Shown here: in pieces, positions 1 to 9,473 of the stretch
Numbering within the stretch: position 1 is the first letter of the stretch
How the letters are laid out: each line of letters begins with the position of its first letter
Assembly: GCA_016213435.1 (NCBI GenBank)
Contig: JACRAL010000136.1
Location: 1-45,476 of the forward strand
DNA from: Bacteroidota bacterium
GTDB taxonomy: Bacteria > Bacteroidota > Bacteroidia > Palsa-948
DNA length: 45,476 nucleotides
Reading direction: 5' to 3'
Notes under the pieces: generated by a model
Database searches by the model: none
What the model saw: the letters and a program-made list of their open reading frames with translations, nothing else
Told to the model about the DNA's origin: nothing
Made by a program: the position numbers and the translations under genes

Positions 1-1
1 A

Positions 2-2383
2 CTGAACGGAAGCGGAACAGGTACCTATAATTGGAGTCCTTCTGCTACATTGAGTTGCATCACATGTGTTAGTCCTGTTGCGAATCCAACAGTAACAACC
101 ACATATACTCTTGATGTTACCAACTCCTGCGGAACAGCAAGTGATTCAATTTTAGTTACAATCAACGCACTTCTTTCTGTTTCTGCTAGCTCAACCAATG
201 TTTCTTGTTTTGGAATGTGTGATGGCTCTGTAACTGCAAATCCTACGGGAGGACTATCGCCCTATTCTTATTTGTGGAATCCTGGAGGCATCACTTCTCA
301 ATCTATCTTAAACCTTTGTTCCGGAACTTACACCGTAACAATAACGGATGCAAGTGGGTGCAATACAAACAGCACAGCCATTGTTACTCAGCCTGCAATG
401 TTCTCTGCAACCGCTACTTCCTCTGCGGTTTCCTGCAACGCGTTTTGCAACGGAACGGCAACGGCAACTCCGAGCGGAGGAACTTCTCCTTATACCTATT
501 CATGGAATAACGGACAAATCTCTCAAACTGTAGCGGCACTTTGTCCTGACTCCTATACTGTCGCTATAACGGATAATAATGGTTGCAATACATCTAATAC
601 TGTTTCTGTAAGTGCAACGCTTCCTATTCCAATTACTGTAACCACCACGCCTACCACCTGCGGTTCACTTAATGGTACAGCCACCGCAAACATTAGCGGA
701 GGGGGTGCTGTGCCTCCTTTTAATGTTCTATGGAACACTGGCGATACTAGTATGTCAATAAGCGGACGTGCGGCAGGGATATACAGAGTAAATGTTAAAG
801 ACGGAAATGGATGCTTTTCATTTGCGGATGCACTTATAACAAATTCTAACGGACCTGTTGTTGCAACAAATCTGGTTACAGATGTTTCCTGTTTTGGTTT
901 GTCAAACGGTGCTATTGATATAAATATTACGGGCAGCTCTCCATTCACATTCTCATGGTCGAACGGAAGTACTACCGAAGATATCTCTGGTCTTGCCTAC
1001 GGGCCTTATGAAGTAGTGGTTTCGGATGCAAGCGCCTGTTCGGCAACAAAAAGTGTGTTTGTAAATCAACCATTTGCACCATTATCTGCAACTACATCTG
1101 CCGTAAACTCTTCTTGTCCGGGGGCAAATGGTTCCACCTCTGTATCAGTTTCAGGAGGAACAGCACCGTATACTTATTATTGGTCATCGGGTGTAAGCGC
1201 AGCTACTGCCAGCGGATTAGCATCAGGCACGTATTCAATTACTGTTACAGATTCAAGCGGATGCAGCTTGTCAGACATGGCGGCAGTTTCAGACAGCGCA
1301 GGACCTGTTGTGATCACGGATACCATTTCTGCTGTAGATTGTGGAAGTACCGGACTTCTGGTGCTCAATCCACAAAATGCTTCTTCCATTCAATCATATC
1401 AATGGAATACAGGAAGTACTGCGCAAAATCTTTCAGGTGTAACTCCCGGAAATTATGGGGTGGTTATTACTGATACTAATGGATGCAAAAGCGCACTTGT
1501 TGTTCCTGTAAAACCGGCATTGCCTCCGCTTAAACCGATTTGCTTATTGACAGTAGATAGCTTGACTCAGCAGAATTTTATGGCATGGGAAAAACCCCTA
1601 AGCTCATTCATTTCCGGGTTTAATATTTACAGGGAATCTTCGCAAAATGGGTTATTCCAGCATGTGGGTTTTGTTCCTTTCAGCAGTCCAAGTTCATTCT
1701 ACGATTCAGTTTCGAACCCAAACGACCGTTGGGCGAAATACAGAATTTCCATGACAGATGTTTGCGGCATGGAAGGTCCGCTCAGTCTGGAACACAAAAC
1801 CATTCATCTTGCGGTGTTGTCTCCAAATCTCACTACTAAAACATTGGTTTGGGATGAATATGTAGGATATACATTCACTAACTATCATATTTTCAGGAAA
1901 AATAGTTCTGCTGCTGCATGGATGCTGATAGATTCCGTACCTGCAGCTGTTACTTCTTATTCTGACACCACGTTTACTTTTGGCGATACTCTTTATTACA
2001 ATGTGGAAGTATCCTTCTCTGGAGGATGCAGCAATCTTTCATTGAAAACTCCCCAGCCAATGAAGAGTAATTTGAATTCGTCTCGTTCAAATATTTACCG
2101 AGTGGGACAAGACCCAACTCCGGTAATAAATACAGATGTGGATAAAGTCACTTTGGTATATCCCAATCCAAGCAACGGACTTTTCACAATAGATATGACG
2201 AACAATGTATCAGGATACGCTTCACTCAAAGTGTTCAATATGTTGGGAGAAGAAGTATATGAAGCCCCTTCCCTCAAGGGCGACAGGCAAACTATTAATT
2301 TAAGCAAGCAGCCGCAGGGAGTTTACTACTTGCAGATATCTACATCTGAAAAAATAATAACCAAGAAAATTGTTGTTGAGTAA
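2..2383 (+). CDS. SprB-repeat cell-surface or secreted protein with T9SS type A sorting domain (5' partial)
   Basis: The reading frame is already open at base 2, so the N-terminus and any signal peptide lie outside the window; the TTG at 50 is only an internal codon. The visible part has about six SprB-type repeats of 70-80 residues, each with a Cys near its start, a GG-SPYSYLW-like core and a GTYTVTITDASGC-like end. A less repetitive, fibronectin-III-like part follows around residues 500-690 counted from base 50. The last 75 residues, from VYPNPSNGLF to KIVVE, form a T9SS type A sorting domain, so the product should be exported and attached or released by T9SS. SprB repeats occur in gliding adhesins and other large surface proteins; the exact role is unknown. 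A strong terminator follows. Confidence 0.85.
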   Translation: MNGSGTGTYNWSPSATLSCITCVSPVANPTVTTTYTLDVTNSCGTASDSILVTINALLSVSASSTNVSCFGMCDGSVTANPTGGLSPYSYLWNPGGITSQSILNLCSGTYTVTITDASGCNTNSTAIVTQPAMFSATATSSAVSCNAFCNGTATATPSGGTSPYTYSWNNGQISQTVAALCPDSYTVAITDNNGCNTSNTVSVSATLPIPITVTTTPTTCGSLNGTATANISGGGAVPPFNVLWNTGDTSMSISGRAAGIYRVNVKDGNGCFSFADALITNSNGPVVATNLVTDVSCFGLSNGAIDINITGSSPFTFSWSNGSTTEDISGLAYGPYEVVVSDASACSATKSVFVNQPFAPLSATTSAVNSSCPGANGSTSVSVSGGTAPYTYYWSSGVSAATASGLASGTYSITVTDSSGCSLSDMAAVSDSAGPVVITDTISAVDCGSTGLLVLNPQNASSIQSYQWNTGSTAQNLSGVTPGNYGVVITDTNGCKSALVVPVKPALPPLKPICLLTVDSLTQQNFMAWEKPLSSFISGFNIYRESSQNGLFQHVGFVPFSSPSSFYDSVSNPNDRWAKYRISMTDVCGMEGPLSLEHKTIHLAVLSPNLTTKTLVWDEYVGYTFTNYHIFRKNSSAAAWMLIDSVPAAVTSYSDTTFTFGDTLYYNVEVSFSGGCSNLSLKTPQPMKSNLNSSRSNIYRVGQDPTPVINTDVDKVTLVYPNPSNGLFTIDMTNNVSGYASLKVFNMLGEEVYEAPSLKGDRQTINLSKQPQGVYYLQISTSEKIITKKIVVE

Positions 2384-2400
2384 GAGCAGAAGCTAAATAG

Positions 2401-2437
2401 AAAAAACCGTTTCAGAGAAAAACGAAACGGTTTTTTT
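2401..2437 (+). terminator. Rho-independent terminator after the first SprB-repeat gene
   Basis: A perfect stem pairs ACCGTTTC (2406-2413) with GAAACGGT (2424-2431) around a 10-nt loop. The stem is extended by the A-run before it and closed by a run of seven T. It lies 18 bp after the stop codon. The rest of the gap to 2647 (about 200 bp) is AT-rich and shows no gene. Confidence 0.85.
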
Positions 2438-2646
2438 ATTGAAATGATTACCATCTAAAATAAATTCAGATATTGAATCAAGTAAAACTTCTCTGTAATT
2501 TCCAGTTTTTTAAAAAGGTTTTAACGAAGCAGTCTCAGTAGGTAATTATTGGGTGTAGTTATATCGCAGTAATATTTCTAAGAAAAAAATATTTTCAGTC
2601 AACTAAAAAAAATAGTAAACTTGCTGTTCTATAAAAATCATTTACG

Positions 2647-5600
2647 ATGAAACAATTGTCCTTATTTGTGTTTTTCTGTTTTCTGATTTATTCTGAAAGT
2701 TTTTCCAAAGCATATTACTGGGTTGGAGGCGCTGGACAATGGAATGATATTTCTCATTGGTCTAACAAGAGTGGTGGCGCAGGAGGAGCAGGGATGCCCA
2801 CTAATAGTGATAATGTATTCTTTGACAATAATTCATTTACTGCTAACGGGCAGGTGGTGAGCATCGATCAAACAGCAGTCTGCAAAAACATGGTGTGGAA
2901 GGATATCAGCTATTCACCCGTTCTATCTGCTTCTTTAACGAGTACGCTTTTGATTTATGGCTCTTTTAGTTTTTCTTCCAAAATCATAAATCATTTTGAA
3001 GGGAAAATGTTCTTTAAGTCAACGCAAAGAGGCAATGCTATTTTTACTGCCAATCAGATTATTCACGGCAGTATTTATTTTGACGGGAGCCATGGAAGTT
3101 GGAAGCTTATAGATGATATAAGAACGGATGGTGATGCCTCTGTTTTTCTTATCAAAGGCGCATTAAATACAAATAATAAAAATATTTATAGTCAAGCATT
3201 TATCGGATCAGGAAAAGAAAAGCGTTCGCTTAGTTTAGGTAATTCGAAAATTATTGTTAGACAGCAATGGGACTTCAACAATACAGCCAATCTCACTTTT
3301 GATGCAGGAACATCTACCGTTATCCTGCCAAAAGAAAAGACGGATAACACTTTTCTTCATGGCAACCTACGATACAGCAATCTTTCTGTAGCTGCAGGTA
3401 ATTGTTCTCCCTCGGGAGATGCGTGCGCATTCTTTACCATTACACTTACGAAAACAGATGTGTTGTGTAATGGAAACTGCGATGGCACCGTAAATGCAGT
3501 AGTGACAGGTGGCACTGGACCATTTACTTATAATTGGGCACCCGGAGGCTGCCACACGTCAAGTTGCAGTGGTCTTTGCTTGCAAAATTATTTGGTAGAA
3601 GTAATCGACAGCTTAGGCAATAATTGTTATTGTTCTATTTCTGTGGGTACTCCTTTGGTTTTATATGTATCCTCTTTTTCTGTTATTACTCCCTCTTGCA
3701 ATAACGACTGTAATGGATCGGCAACGGCTACCCCTTTTGGAGGTACAATGCCTTATACATATCTATGGGACAATGGACAAACTACTCAAACAGCTACAGG
3801 ATTATGTGCCGGAACTTATAAAGCCACCGTTTCAGACTCAAATGGATGTATCACAATAGCAAATGTTATTGTTACACAACCTATGGCTCTTTCAGCGAAT
3901 GCGAGTTTTACTCCTACAGATTGCTGGGGAAGCTGTATTGGAAGTGCTTCCGTTGTCCCTTTAGGAGGAACGAGCCCATATACATATAATTGGATGACGA
4001 GTGGCGCAACCACTTCTTCCATTACAGGATTATGCGATCTTTCTTCCTATACAATTGAAGTTACCGATGCAAAAGGGTGTACTGCAGCAGATTCGATTAC
4101 CATTACCACAACAGCGCCACCTACGCTAACTATTACCGGAACACCTGCCGGATGTACGGTTAGCAGCGGCACTGCCACGGCTGACCTTTCAGGAGGTATT
4201 TCTCCTTATGCATATGCATGGAGCAATACGCAAACTACACAAACTACTACCGGACTTTCTGCAGGAAAGTATTTTATTACTGTTACGGATTCCAATGGAT
4301 GTACTGTAAATGATTCTGTTGCCATAGGTATCACTGCGCCACCCACTGTAACTGTTACCGGAACACCTGCCGGATGTACCGTCAGCAGTGGTACTGCAAC
4401 AGCTAATCCATCAGGAGGTATTTTCCCTTATGCATATGCATGGGGCAATACGCAAACTACACAAACTACTACTGGACTTTCTGCAGGAAAATATTTTATT
4501 ACTGTTACAGATTCCAATGGATGTACGGTAAATGATTCTGTTGCCATTGGCATCACAGCGCCACCTACGCTAACTATTACCGGAACGCCTGCCGGATGTA
4601 CTGTCAGCAACGGTACTGCCACAGCTAATCCTTCAGGAGGTGTTTATCCCTATGTGTATGCATGGAACAATATGCAAACTACACAAACTGCTACCGGACT
4701 CTCTGCGGGAAAATATTTTATTACTGTTACAGATTCCAATGGATGCACTGTAAATGATTCTGTTACCATTGGTATAACAGCACCACCTACTCTAACTGTT
4801 GCTGAAACACCTGCAGGTTGCACCGTCAGTAACGGTACTGCAACAGCTAACCCTTCAGGAGGTGTAAGTCCCTACACGTATCTATGGGGCAATTTAGAAA
4901 CCACGCAAACGATCAGCGGATTAGCTGTAGGCACATACTCTGTTCTTGTTACTGACAATAATGGATGTACTGCAAACGATTCTGTTTTTGTTTCAAGTAC
5001 TGCACCACCAACTGTCCCGTTTACTGTAACACCAGCCGGATGCACTGTCAGCAATGGTACTACCAAGGCAAATCCTTCTGGAGGAGTTTCTCCTTACACG
5101 TATCTATGGGATAATTTAGAAACCACACAAACGATCAGCGGATTAGCTGTAGGCACATACTCTGTTCTTGTTACCGATAATAACGGATGTACAAAAACCT
5201 CTACTGTGTCTGTTCCCAGCACCACTCCGCCATCTATATCATTTACTACAACACAAGCAGGTTGCACCGTCAGTAACGGAACGGCTATAGCCAATCCTGT
5301 TGGCGGTGTTGCTCCCTACACATATCTGTGGGGGAATTTAGCAAGCACACGAACGATCAGCGGATTAGCCGTAGGCACATACTCTGTTCTTGTAACTGAC
5401 AATAATGGGTGTACAAAAACTGCTACTGTTTCTGTTTCCAGCACAGCGCCACCTTCAGTAATTATCAACGGCATGCAAACCGGATGTAGTGTCAGTAGCA
5501 GCAACGGCATTGTCACTGCTGAACCTTCGGGAGGTGTTGGTTCTTACACCTATCTTTGGAGCAATATGCAAACCGCAAAAACAATCAGCGGACTTGCTGT

Positions 5601-6660
5601 GGGATCGTATTCGGTTCTCATTACCGATGCGAATGGCTGTACAAAAGGAAGTAGTTTAATTGCCATTCCGCAGGTTCAGCCAGTGGTTGTTGATTCAGCT
5701 ACACAAAACAATGCTTCTTGTAATGGTAATAGCAATGGAAGCGCTTCTGTCTATATTTCAGGAGGAAATATTCCATATACTTATTCATGGAACAATTCAC
5801 AAACTACAAAAACAGCTACAGGGCTTGTAGCAGGAACATATTCTATTCTTGTTACTGATCCTTACGGCTGCACATTGCAGTCCATTTTTGTCATTACTGA
5901 ACCACCCCCTCTTTCTTTCAACATTTCAGTAATAGATAGTCTCTGTCAGGGAAGTAGTGGTATCCTTAGTGCAAACCCATCAGGTGGAACGCCTCCTTAT
6001 ACTTTCACATGGCTGCCGGGACTTCTCACCGGATATTCTGTTACAATAAGTCCAAATATTACCACCACCTACATTGTAAATGTTACAGATTCTAATGGAT
6101 GCACCACCACTGCGCAAACATTTTCTGTTGTTGTATTGCCTAATCCCATTGCAGGTTTTACCATGGATTCGAGCAGGCTGTTCAGTCGGGTATATACCTT
6201 TACGGATTTAAGTAAAAGTGCCATTTCATGGCACTGGGATTTTGGTGACGGAAATGTTTCTTCCGAAAGAAACCCCGTTTATAATTTTCCAGGACCCGGC
6301 ACCTATCCTGTAACACAGCTTGTTACCAATAAGTTTGGCTGTACTGACACGTTGTTGTTACTGTTAAATATACCCGAAAATTTTTTAACTCCCAATGTGT
6401 TTACTCCGGATGGGGATGGTGTAAATGATATTTTTTTCTTTCCGAACAGCGGAATAGAAGAATATCTTATAACAATTTACGACCGATGGGGAATAAAAGT
6501 ATATGAAAGCAGCGACCCTGAAGATGGATGGGATGGTAAATCAACTTCTGGCATCATACTTCCTGCAGGGACTTATTTCTATACAATGAAAGGACTTCGT
6601 TTAACGCTCAGTGGATCTTCAGATGAAAACTTGAGAGGGTATATTACTTTACTAAAATGA
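2647..6660 (+). CDS. Large secreted SprB-repeat protein with PKD domain and T9SS type B (gliding motility-associated) C-terminus
   Basis: A signal peptide covers about residues 1-20. A non-repetitive N-terminal domain (about 21-270, starting AYYWVGGAGQW) resembles the head region of Bacteroidota surface proteins. About eleven SprB-type repeats follow (about 270-1160). A PKD domain (about 1165-1243) contains the signature WHWDFGDGN. The C-terminal ~90 residues begin LTPNVFTPDGDGVND and contain the IYDRWGIKVYE motif, the type B sorting domain of gliding motility-associated proteins. T9SS substrates of this class are usually surface adhesins that are exported and held at the outer membrane. It is probably paralogous to the preceding gene, although the two have different sorting signals. 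The ligand is unknown. Confidence 0.88.
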   Translation: MKQLSLFVFFCFLIYSESFSKAYYWVGGAGQWNDISHWSNKSGGAGGAGMPTNSDNVFFDNNSFTANGQVVSIDQTAVCKNMVWKDISYSPVLSASLTSTLLIYGSFSFSSKIINHFEGKMFFKSTQRGNAIFTANQIIHGSIYFDGSHGSWKLIDDIRTDGDASVFLIKGALNTNNKNIYSQAFIGSGKEKRSLSLGNSKIIVRQQWDFNNTANLTFDAGTSTVILPKEKTDNTFLHGNLRYSNLSVAAGNCSPSGDACAFFTITLTKTDVLCNGNCDGTVNAVVTGGTGPFTYNWAPGGCHTSSCSGLCLQNYLVEVIDSLGNNCYCSISVGTPLVLYVSSFSVITPSCNNDCNGSATATPFGGTMPYTYLWDNGQTTQTATGLCAGTYKATVSDSNGCITIANVIVTQPMALSANASFTPTDCWGSCIGSASVVPLGGTSPYTYNWMTSGATTSSITGLCDLSSYTIEVTDAKGCTAADSITITTTAPPTLTITGTPAGCTVSSGTATADLSGGISPYAYAWSNTQTTQTTTGLSAGKYFITVTDSNGCTVNDSVAIGITAPPTVTVTGTPAGCTVSSGTATANPSGGIFPYAYAWGNTQTTQTTTGLSAGKYFITVTDSNGCTVNDSVAIGITAPPTLTITGTPAGCTVSNGTATANPSGGVYPYVYAWNNMQTTQTATGLSAGKYFITVTDSNGCTVNDSVTIGITAPPTLTVAETPAGCTVSNGTATANPSGGVSPYTYLWGNLETTQTISGLAVGTYSVLVTDNNGCTANDSVFVSSTAPPTVPFTVTPAGCTVSNGTTKANPSGGVSPYTYLWDNLETTQTISGLAVGTYSVLVTDNNGCTKTSTVSVPSTTPPSISFTTTQAGCTVSNGTAIANPVGGVAPYTYLWGNLASTRTISGLAVGTYSVLVTDNNGCTKTATVSVSSTAPPSVIINGMQTGCSVSSSNGIVTAEPSGGVGSYTYLWSNMQTAKTISGLAVGSYSVLITDANGCTKGSSLIAIPQVQPVVVDSATQNNASCNGNSNGSASVYISGGNIPYTYSWNNSQTTKTATGLVAGTYSILVTDPYGCTLQSIFVITEPPPLSFNISVIDSLCQGSSGILSANPSGGTPPYTFTWLPGLLTGYSVTISPNITTTYIVNVTDSNGCTTTAQTFSVVVLPNPIAGFTMDSSRLFSRVYTFTDLSKSAISWHWDFGDGNVSSERNPVYNFPGPGTYPVTQLVTNKFGCTDTLLLLLNIPENFLTPNVFTPDGDGVNDIFFFPNSGIEEYLITIYDRWGIKVYESSDPEDGWDGKSTSGIILPAGTYFYTMKGLRLTLSGSSDENLRGYITLLK
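4136..5690 (+). repeat. Seven tandem ~222-bp SprB repeats at high nucleotide similarity
   Basis: The motif encoding GTPAGCTVS or a variant recurs at 4136, 4358, 4580, 4802, 5024, 5249 and 5471. The period is 222 bp (74 codons), with one 225-bp unit. Units 1-3 share the tail SAGKYFITVTDSNGCTVND and units 4-7 share ISGLAVGTYSVLVTDNNGC, so two sub-blocks look homogenised separately. Other SprB repeats in the gene are much more diverged. Confidence 0.85.
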
Positions 6661-6756
6661 ATCCGCAAGAATAATTAGAGTAATTCCATTTTCCGTATTG
6701 TCGAGATAACGATTATCTAAATAAGCTGAAAGATCTTTCACGTCAGAGGCGGGCTT

Positions 6757-7893
6757 CTATTTTCCTTTCATCTGCTCGTTCAATCGGTTGTTATCCATGA
6801 TCCTGCTGTTTAAAATGTTAATGTAAGAAGCAGCAGCAGATTTACCTCCTATCTCATACGCTTTCTTAGCCCACACCATTGCCATATCCAGATTGCCTTC
6901 GCGTTCGCTGGCAACTGCCATGTTGTAATTTGCCTTCCATGCAGTTTTACGGTTTGTGCTTAGCGCTTCTCTTTTCCAGATATCCATTGAGCATTTCCAG
7001 TCGTTGAGCTGCCTTGCTCTTTTTCCGGCAACTTTCATGCTAGCGCTTCCCCGCGTGTAAAAATACCTGCTCACATAAATCCATTGCGGAGATATTCTGA
7101 ACCCATAACTATTTCCGGCATGGAAGCCCGTCTTTTTAATACAATCACGTTTATTGGGCAGAGCAGCTGTTGCCTGTTCGGGAGTTGCGCCTTTTCCGTC
7201 AAATGTCATATAGTCTGAGAAGCGGTATTCGTCAACTATCCTTTTTTCTTTAGGGAAATAAACTCTCCAGCCGGATTTCACTTCCATTTGTGCATGGGTA
7301 TAGAATTCAGTAGTGGTAACCGTTTGCTCTTCAGCAGGGTGTTTGGCAGCAGCGCAATCGCGTGAGTCCCATACTTTATCGTGGTTTACATCTTCCGCAG
7401 CATCTTTGATTCCGTTTCGGTTCCAATCCCAGCAGGGGAATTTCACCGTAACAGGTTTTGAATCATAGGTTAATTTAGAGTTTGAATCAAATGTCTCAAG
7501 CACAATGAGTGCCTCTGAATTGTTCTGACTGCACATGGTTTCCACTTCTGCCCACGCCAGCGGAGCAGCAAACTGATCGGTGCCTGTGCCTTTAAACTCC
7601 ATAGATGCCTGGTTGATGGTAAAGCGCGGAGTGTGCTGCATGGTTTCCATCAATCCTCCCAGGCAATTTTGAGCCCCTTCGCGGTCTTCAAAAACGCCTT
7701 CTCCTGTAAAGATTCCTTCCACCACATTCCAAACCTGATTTTTTTTGTTCGGCTTGGTGCGGTTTACGAGCGTGAACTTCTGAATTTCTTCAGGCAGGGT
7801 TACATCTGCGGGTTTGAGCACTTGCAGGCTGATAGTAGAGGTGCAACCCGCAAACGTTAAGACGATAAAGAGAATTGGAATTACTTTTTTCAT
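6757..7893 (-). CDS. DUF6340-family lipoprotein
   Basis: The start is set at the ATG at 7893 rather than the upstream ATG at 7932, because it gives a lipoprotein signal peptide, MKKVIPILFIVLTFAGC, with the lipobox Cys at residue 17. The body looks like the Bacteroidota DUF6340 family. It has an acidic DWNRNGIKDAAEDVNHDKVWD-like stretch around residues 160-180 with two EF-hand-like D-x-N-x-N/D loops, and a short TPR-like helical C-terminus (KTAWKANYNMAVASEREGN). It is expected on the periplasmic side of a membrane. Function is unknown. It is the last gene of the minus-strand run, 41 bp after the DUF4159 gene. Confidence 0.7.
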   Translation of the reverse strand: MKKVIPILFIVLTFAGCTSTISLQVLKPADVTLPEEIQKFTLVNRTKPNKKNQVWNVVEGIFTGEGVFEDREGAQNCLGGLMETMQHTPRFTINQASMEFKGTGTDQFAAPLAWAEVETMCSQNNSEALIVLETFDSNSKLTYDSKPVTVKFPCWDWNRNGIKDAAEDVNHDKVWDSRDCAAAKHPAEEQTVTTTEFYTHAQMEVKSGWRVYFPKEKRIVDEYRFSDYMTFDGKGATPEQATAALPNKRDCIKKTGFHAGNSYGFRISPQWIYVSRYFYTRGSASMKVAGKRARQLNDWKCSMDIWKREALSTNRKTAWKANYNMAVASEREGNLDMAMVWAKKAYEIGGKSAAASYINILNSRIMDNNRLNEQMKGK

Positions 7894-7934
7894 TGGAATT
7901 ATATTAATGGTATTGGTGATTTCAATAGGCACTG

Positions 7935-8711
7935 CTACTTCTTCACGTTTTCCCCCATCAAAACATACTGGATAATATTAGCTCCCATCTTCAATGCTTT
8001 CTGCCGCGTTTCTTCCGAGTCGTGATGCACTTCGGGGTCTTCCCATCCGTCACCGATATCGCATTCAAAATTAAAAAGGCAAACTAATCTTCCATTATAA
8101 AAAATCCCAAATGCCTGTGCGGGTTTTCCATCGTGCTCATGTATCTTAGGTATGCCGTTGGGGAAATCATATTTCTGGTGAAAGATGGGATGAGAAGGAG
8201 GCAGTTCTACAAAATCAGATTCGGGAAAAACTTTTTTCATTTCCCTTCGGATGAAAAGGTTCATGCCATAACTGTCGTTGATGTTCAAAAATCCTCCGGA
8301 GATGAGATAGTTTCGCAGGTTCTCCGCTTCCTGCTGGCTGAACACCACATTGCCGTGCCCCGTCATGTGCACAAAGGGATAATTAAAAATATCCTTGCTT
8401 TCAACTTCCATCACCGATTCTTCTTCGTTAATAGTTGTTCCTAAGTTTTTATTGCAGAAGCGAATTAAATTTGGAAGAGAGGTGGGGCTCACATACCAAT
8501 CTCCACCGCCATTGTATTTGAGACGGGCGAGTTGGTAGGAAGAAGTTGCCCCACTCCGTTGAGCTACGCTCGCAACCTCCGGTTGTCCGTTAGGGAGGGA
8601 GAAAGAGGTGAGAATTAAAAAAAGAAAAGCGGCCCATCCCAACCTTCCCAAAGGGAAGGGGTAAGTGCTACAAGTCCTTCCCTTCGGGAAGGATTTAGGA
8701 TGGGCATTCAT
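7935..8711 (-). CDS. DUF4159 domain protein, exported, with repeat-derived N-terminus
   Basis: From about residue 59 (SSYQLARLKYNGGGDWYVSP) the protein matches DUF4159, a family with a glutamine amidotransferase-like fold and no proven activity. Conserved-looking segments are FVHMTGHGNVVFS, GGFLNINDSYG and LPPSHPIFH. The first ~58 residues are unusual. The start codon and the first ~26 residues are encoded by a 74-bp palindromic repeat. A hydrophobic stretch that can act as a signal peptide (WAAFLFLILTSFSL) follows, then a second repeat giving NGQPEVASVAQRSG. The start lies 1 bp after the stop of the LOG-family gene, so translation is probably coupled. The alternative is that the annotated start is not used, but no later ATG would keep a signal peptide. 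Confidence 0.75.
   Translation of the reverse strand: MNAHPKSFPKGRTCSTYPFPLGRLGWAAFLFLILTSFSLPNGQPEVASVAQRSGATSSYQLARLKYNGGGDWYVSPTSLPNLIRFCNKNLGTTINEEESVMEVESKDIFNYPFVHMTGHGNVVFSQQEAENLRNYLISGGFLNINDSYGMNLFIRREMKKVFPESDFVELPPSHPIFHQKYDFPNGIPKIHEHDGKPAQAFGIFYNGRLVCLFNFECDIGDGWEDPEVHHDSEETRQKALKMGANIIQYVLMGENVKK
8560..8588. repeat. Repeat inside the DUF4159 gene, shared with uvrA
   Basis: This 29-bp core matches uvrA bases 11638-11666 at 24 of 29 positions. Both copies are read on the minus strand in the same frame, giving EVASVAQ here and KVASAAQ in UvrA. The two host proteins are unrelated, so the similarity comes from the DNA repeat. Confidence 0.75.
8632..8705. repeat. 74-bp palindromic repeat covering the 5' end of the DUF4159 gene
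   Basis: The ends are perfect 8-bp inverted copies, GCCCATCC (8632-8639) and GGATGGGC (8698-8705). Inside are two smaller palindromes, CTTCCCAAAGGGAAG and CCTTCCCTTCGGGAAGG. The right part matches, in reverse complement, the intergenic element at 30673-30748 at about 29 of 31 positions. Confidence 0.8.
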
Positions 8712-8712
8712 C

Positions 8713-9426
8713 TTAGAAGTTTGGCTTCAGCGTGTACTTGGAATAGAACTCATCAATAATTTTTACCACTTCATCCGCTGTGTCAACTACTTTGAATAGA
8801 TTTTTGTCGTCAGGACTGATGTAGCCTTCCACTAAAACTTTTTCCATCCACCAGTCAATTAATCCTTTCCAAAACTCTTTTCCGACAAATATAATCGGGT
8901 ATTGCGCAATCTTATTGGTTTGAATCAGTGTAAGTGCTTCGCTGAGTTCGTCCATGGTGCCGAAGCCGCCAGGCAGCGCCACAAAGCCCTGAGAGTATTT
9001 GAGGAACATTACTTTGCGTACAAAAAAATATTTAAAACTGACGAGTTTGTCATAATCAATGAATTGATTTGGTTTTTGCTCGAAGGGAAGTTCAATGTTC
9101 AAGCCCACGGATTTTCCTCCTCCTGCCTGCGCACCTTTGTTTGCCGCTTCCATAATGCCCGGACCGCCTCCTGAAATCACACCGTATCCGGATTTGGTGA
9201 GTTTGAAAGCAATTTCTTCTGCGAGTTTGTAATAAGCTGCTCCGGGTTTCGTGCGTGCAGAACCAAAAACAGAAACGCAGGGACCTATGCGAGCCATCTT
9301 TTCAAATCCTTCCACAAATTCAGACATGATCTTGAATATCTGCCAGGAGTCGGTGGCTTTTATGTCGCTCCAGTCTTTTGTTGCAAGTGCTTTGCGAATG
9401 CGTGCTTCATCGTTGGTGTTTTCCAT
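8713..9426 (-). CDS. LOG-family (TIGR00730) Rossmann-fold protein, putative nucleoside 5'-monophosphate phosphoribohydrolase
   Basis: The start is placed at the ATG at 9426 (MENTNDEARIRK); the extension to 9471 overlaps an A/T-rich spacer and adds a non-conserved peptide. Family signatures are VFGSARTKPG, the Rossmann segment GYGVISGGGPGIMEAANKGA and the catalytic motif PGGFGTMDE (preceded by FVALPGG). Proteins with these motifs cleave the N-glycosidic bond of nucleoside monophosphates; plant LONELY GUY enzymes release cytokinin this way. In bacteria without cytokinins the physiological substrate is usually unknown. It sits 47 bp after uvrA on the same strand and directly before the DUF4159 gene. 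Confidence 0.85.
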   Translation of the reverse strand: MENTNDEARIRKALATKDWSDIKATDSWQIFKIMSEFVEGFEKMARIGPCVSVFGSARTKPGAAYYKLAEEIAFKLTKSGYGVISGGGPGIMEAANKGAQAGGGKSVGLNIELPFEQKPNQFIDYDKLVSFKYFFVRKVMFLKYSQGFVALPGGFGTMDELSEALTLIQTNKIAQYPIIFVGKEFWKGLIDWWMEKVLVEGYISPDDKNLFKVVDTADEVVKIIDEFYSKYTLKPNF

Positions 9427-9473
9427 AGAGATTTTTTTGTTTAAACAAAAATAAGATTTTGCAGGGAACAAAA

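Noticed and set aside
6703-6717. AGATAACGATTATCT inverted repeat after the second SprB-repeat gene
   Set aside because: The stem is only six or seven bases and AT-rich, and no T-run follows, so a terminator call is not justified.
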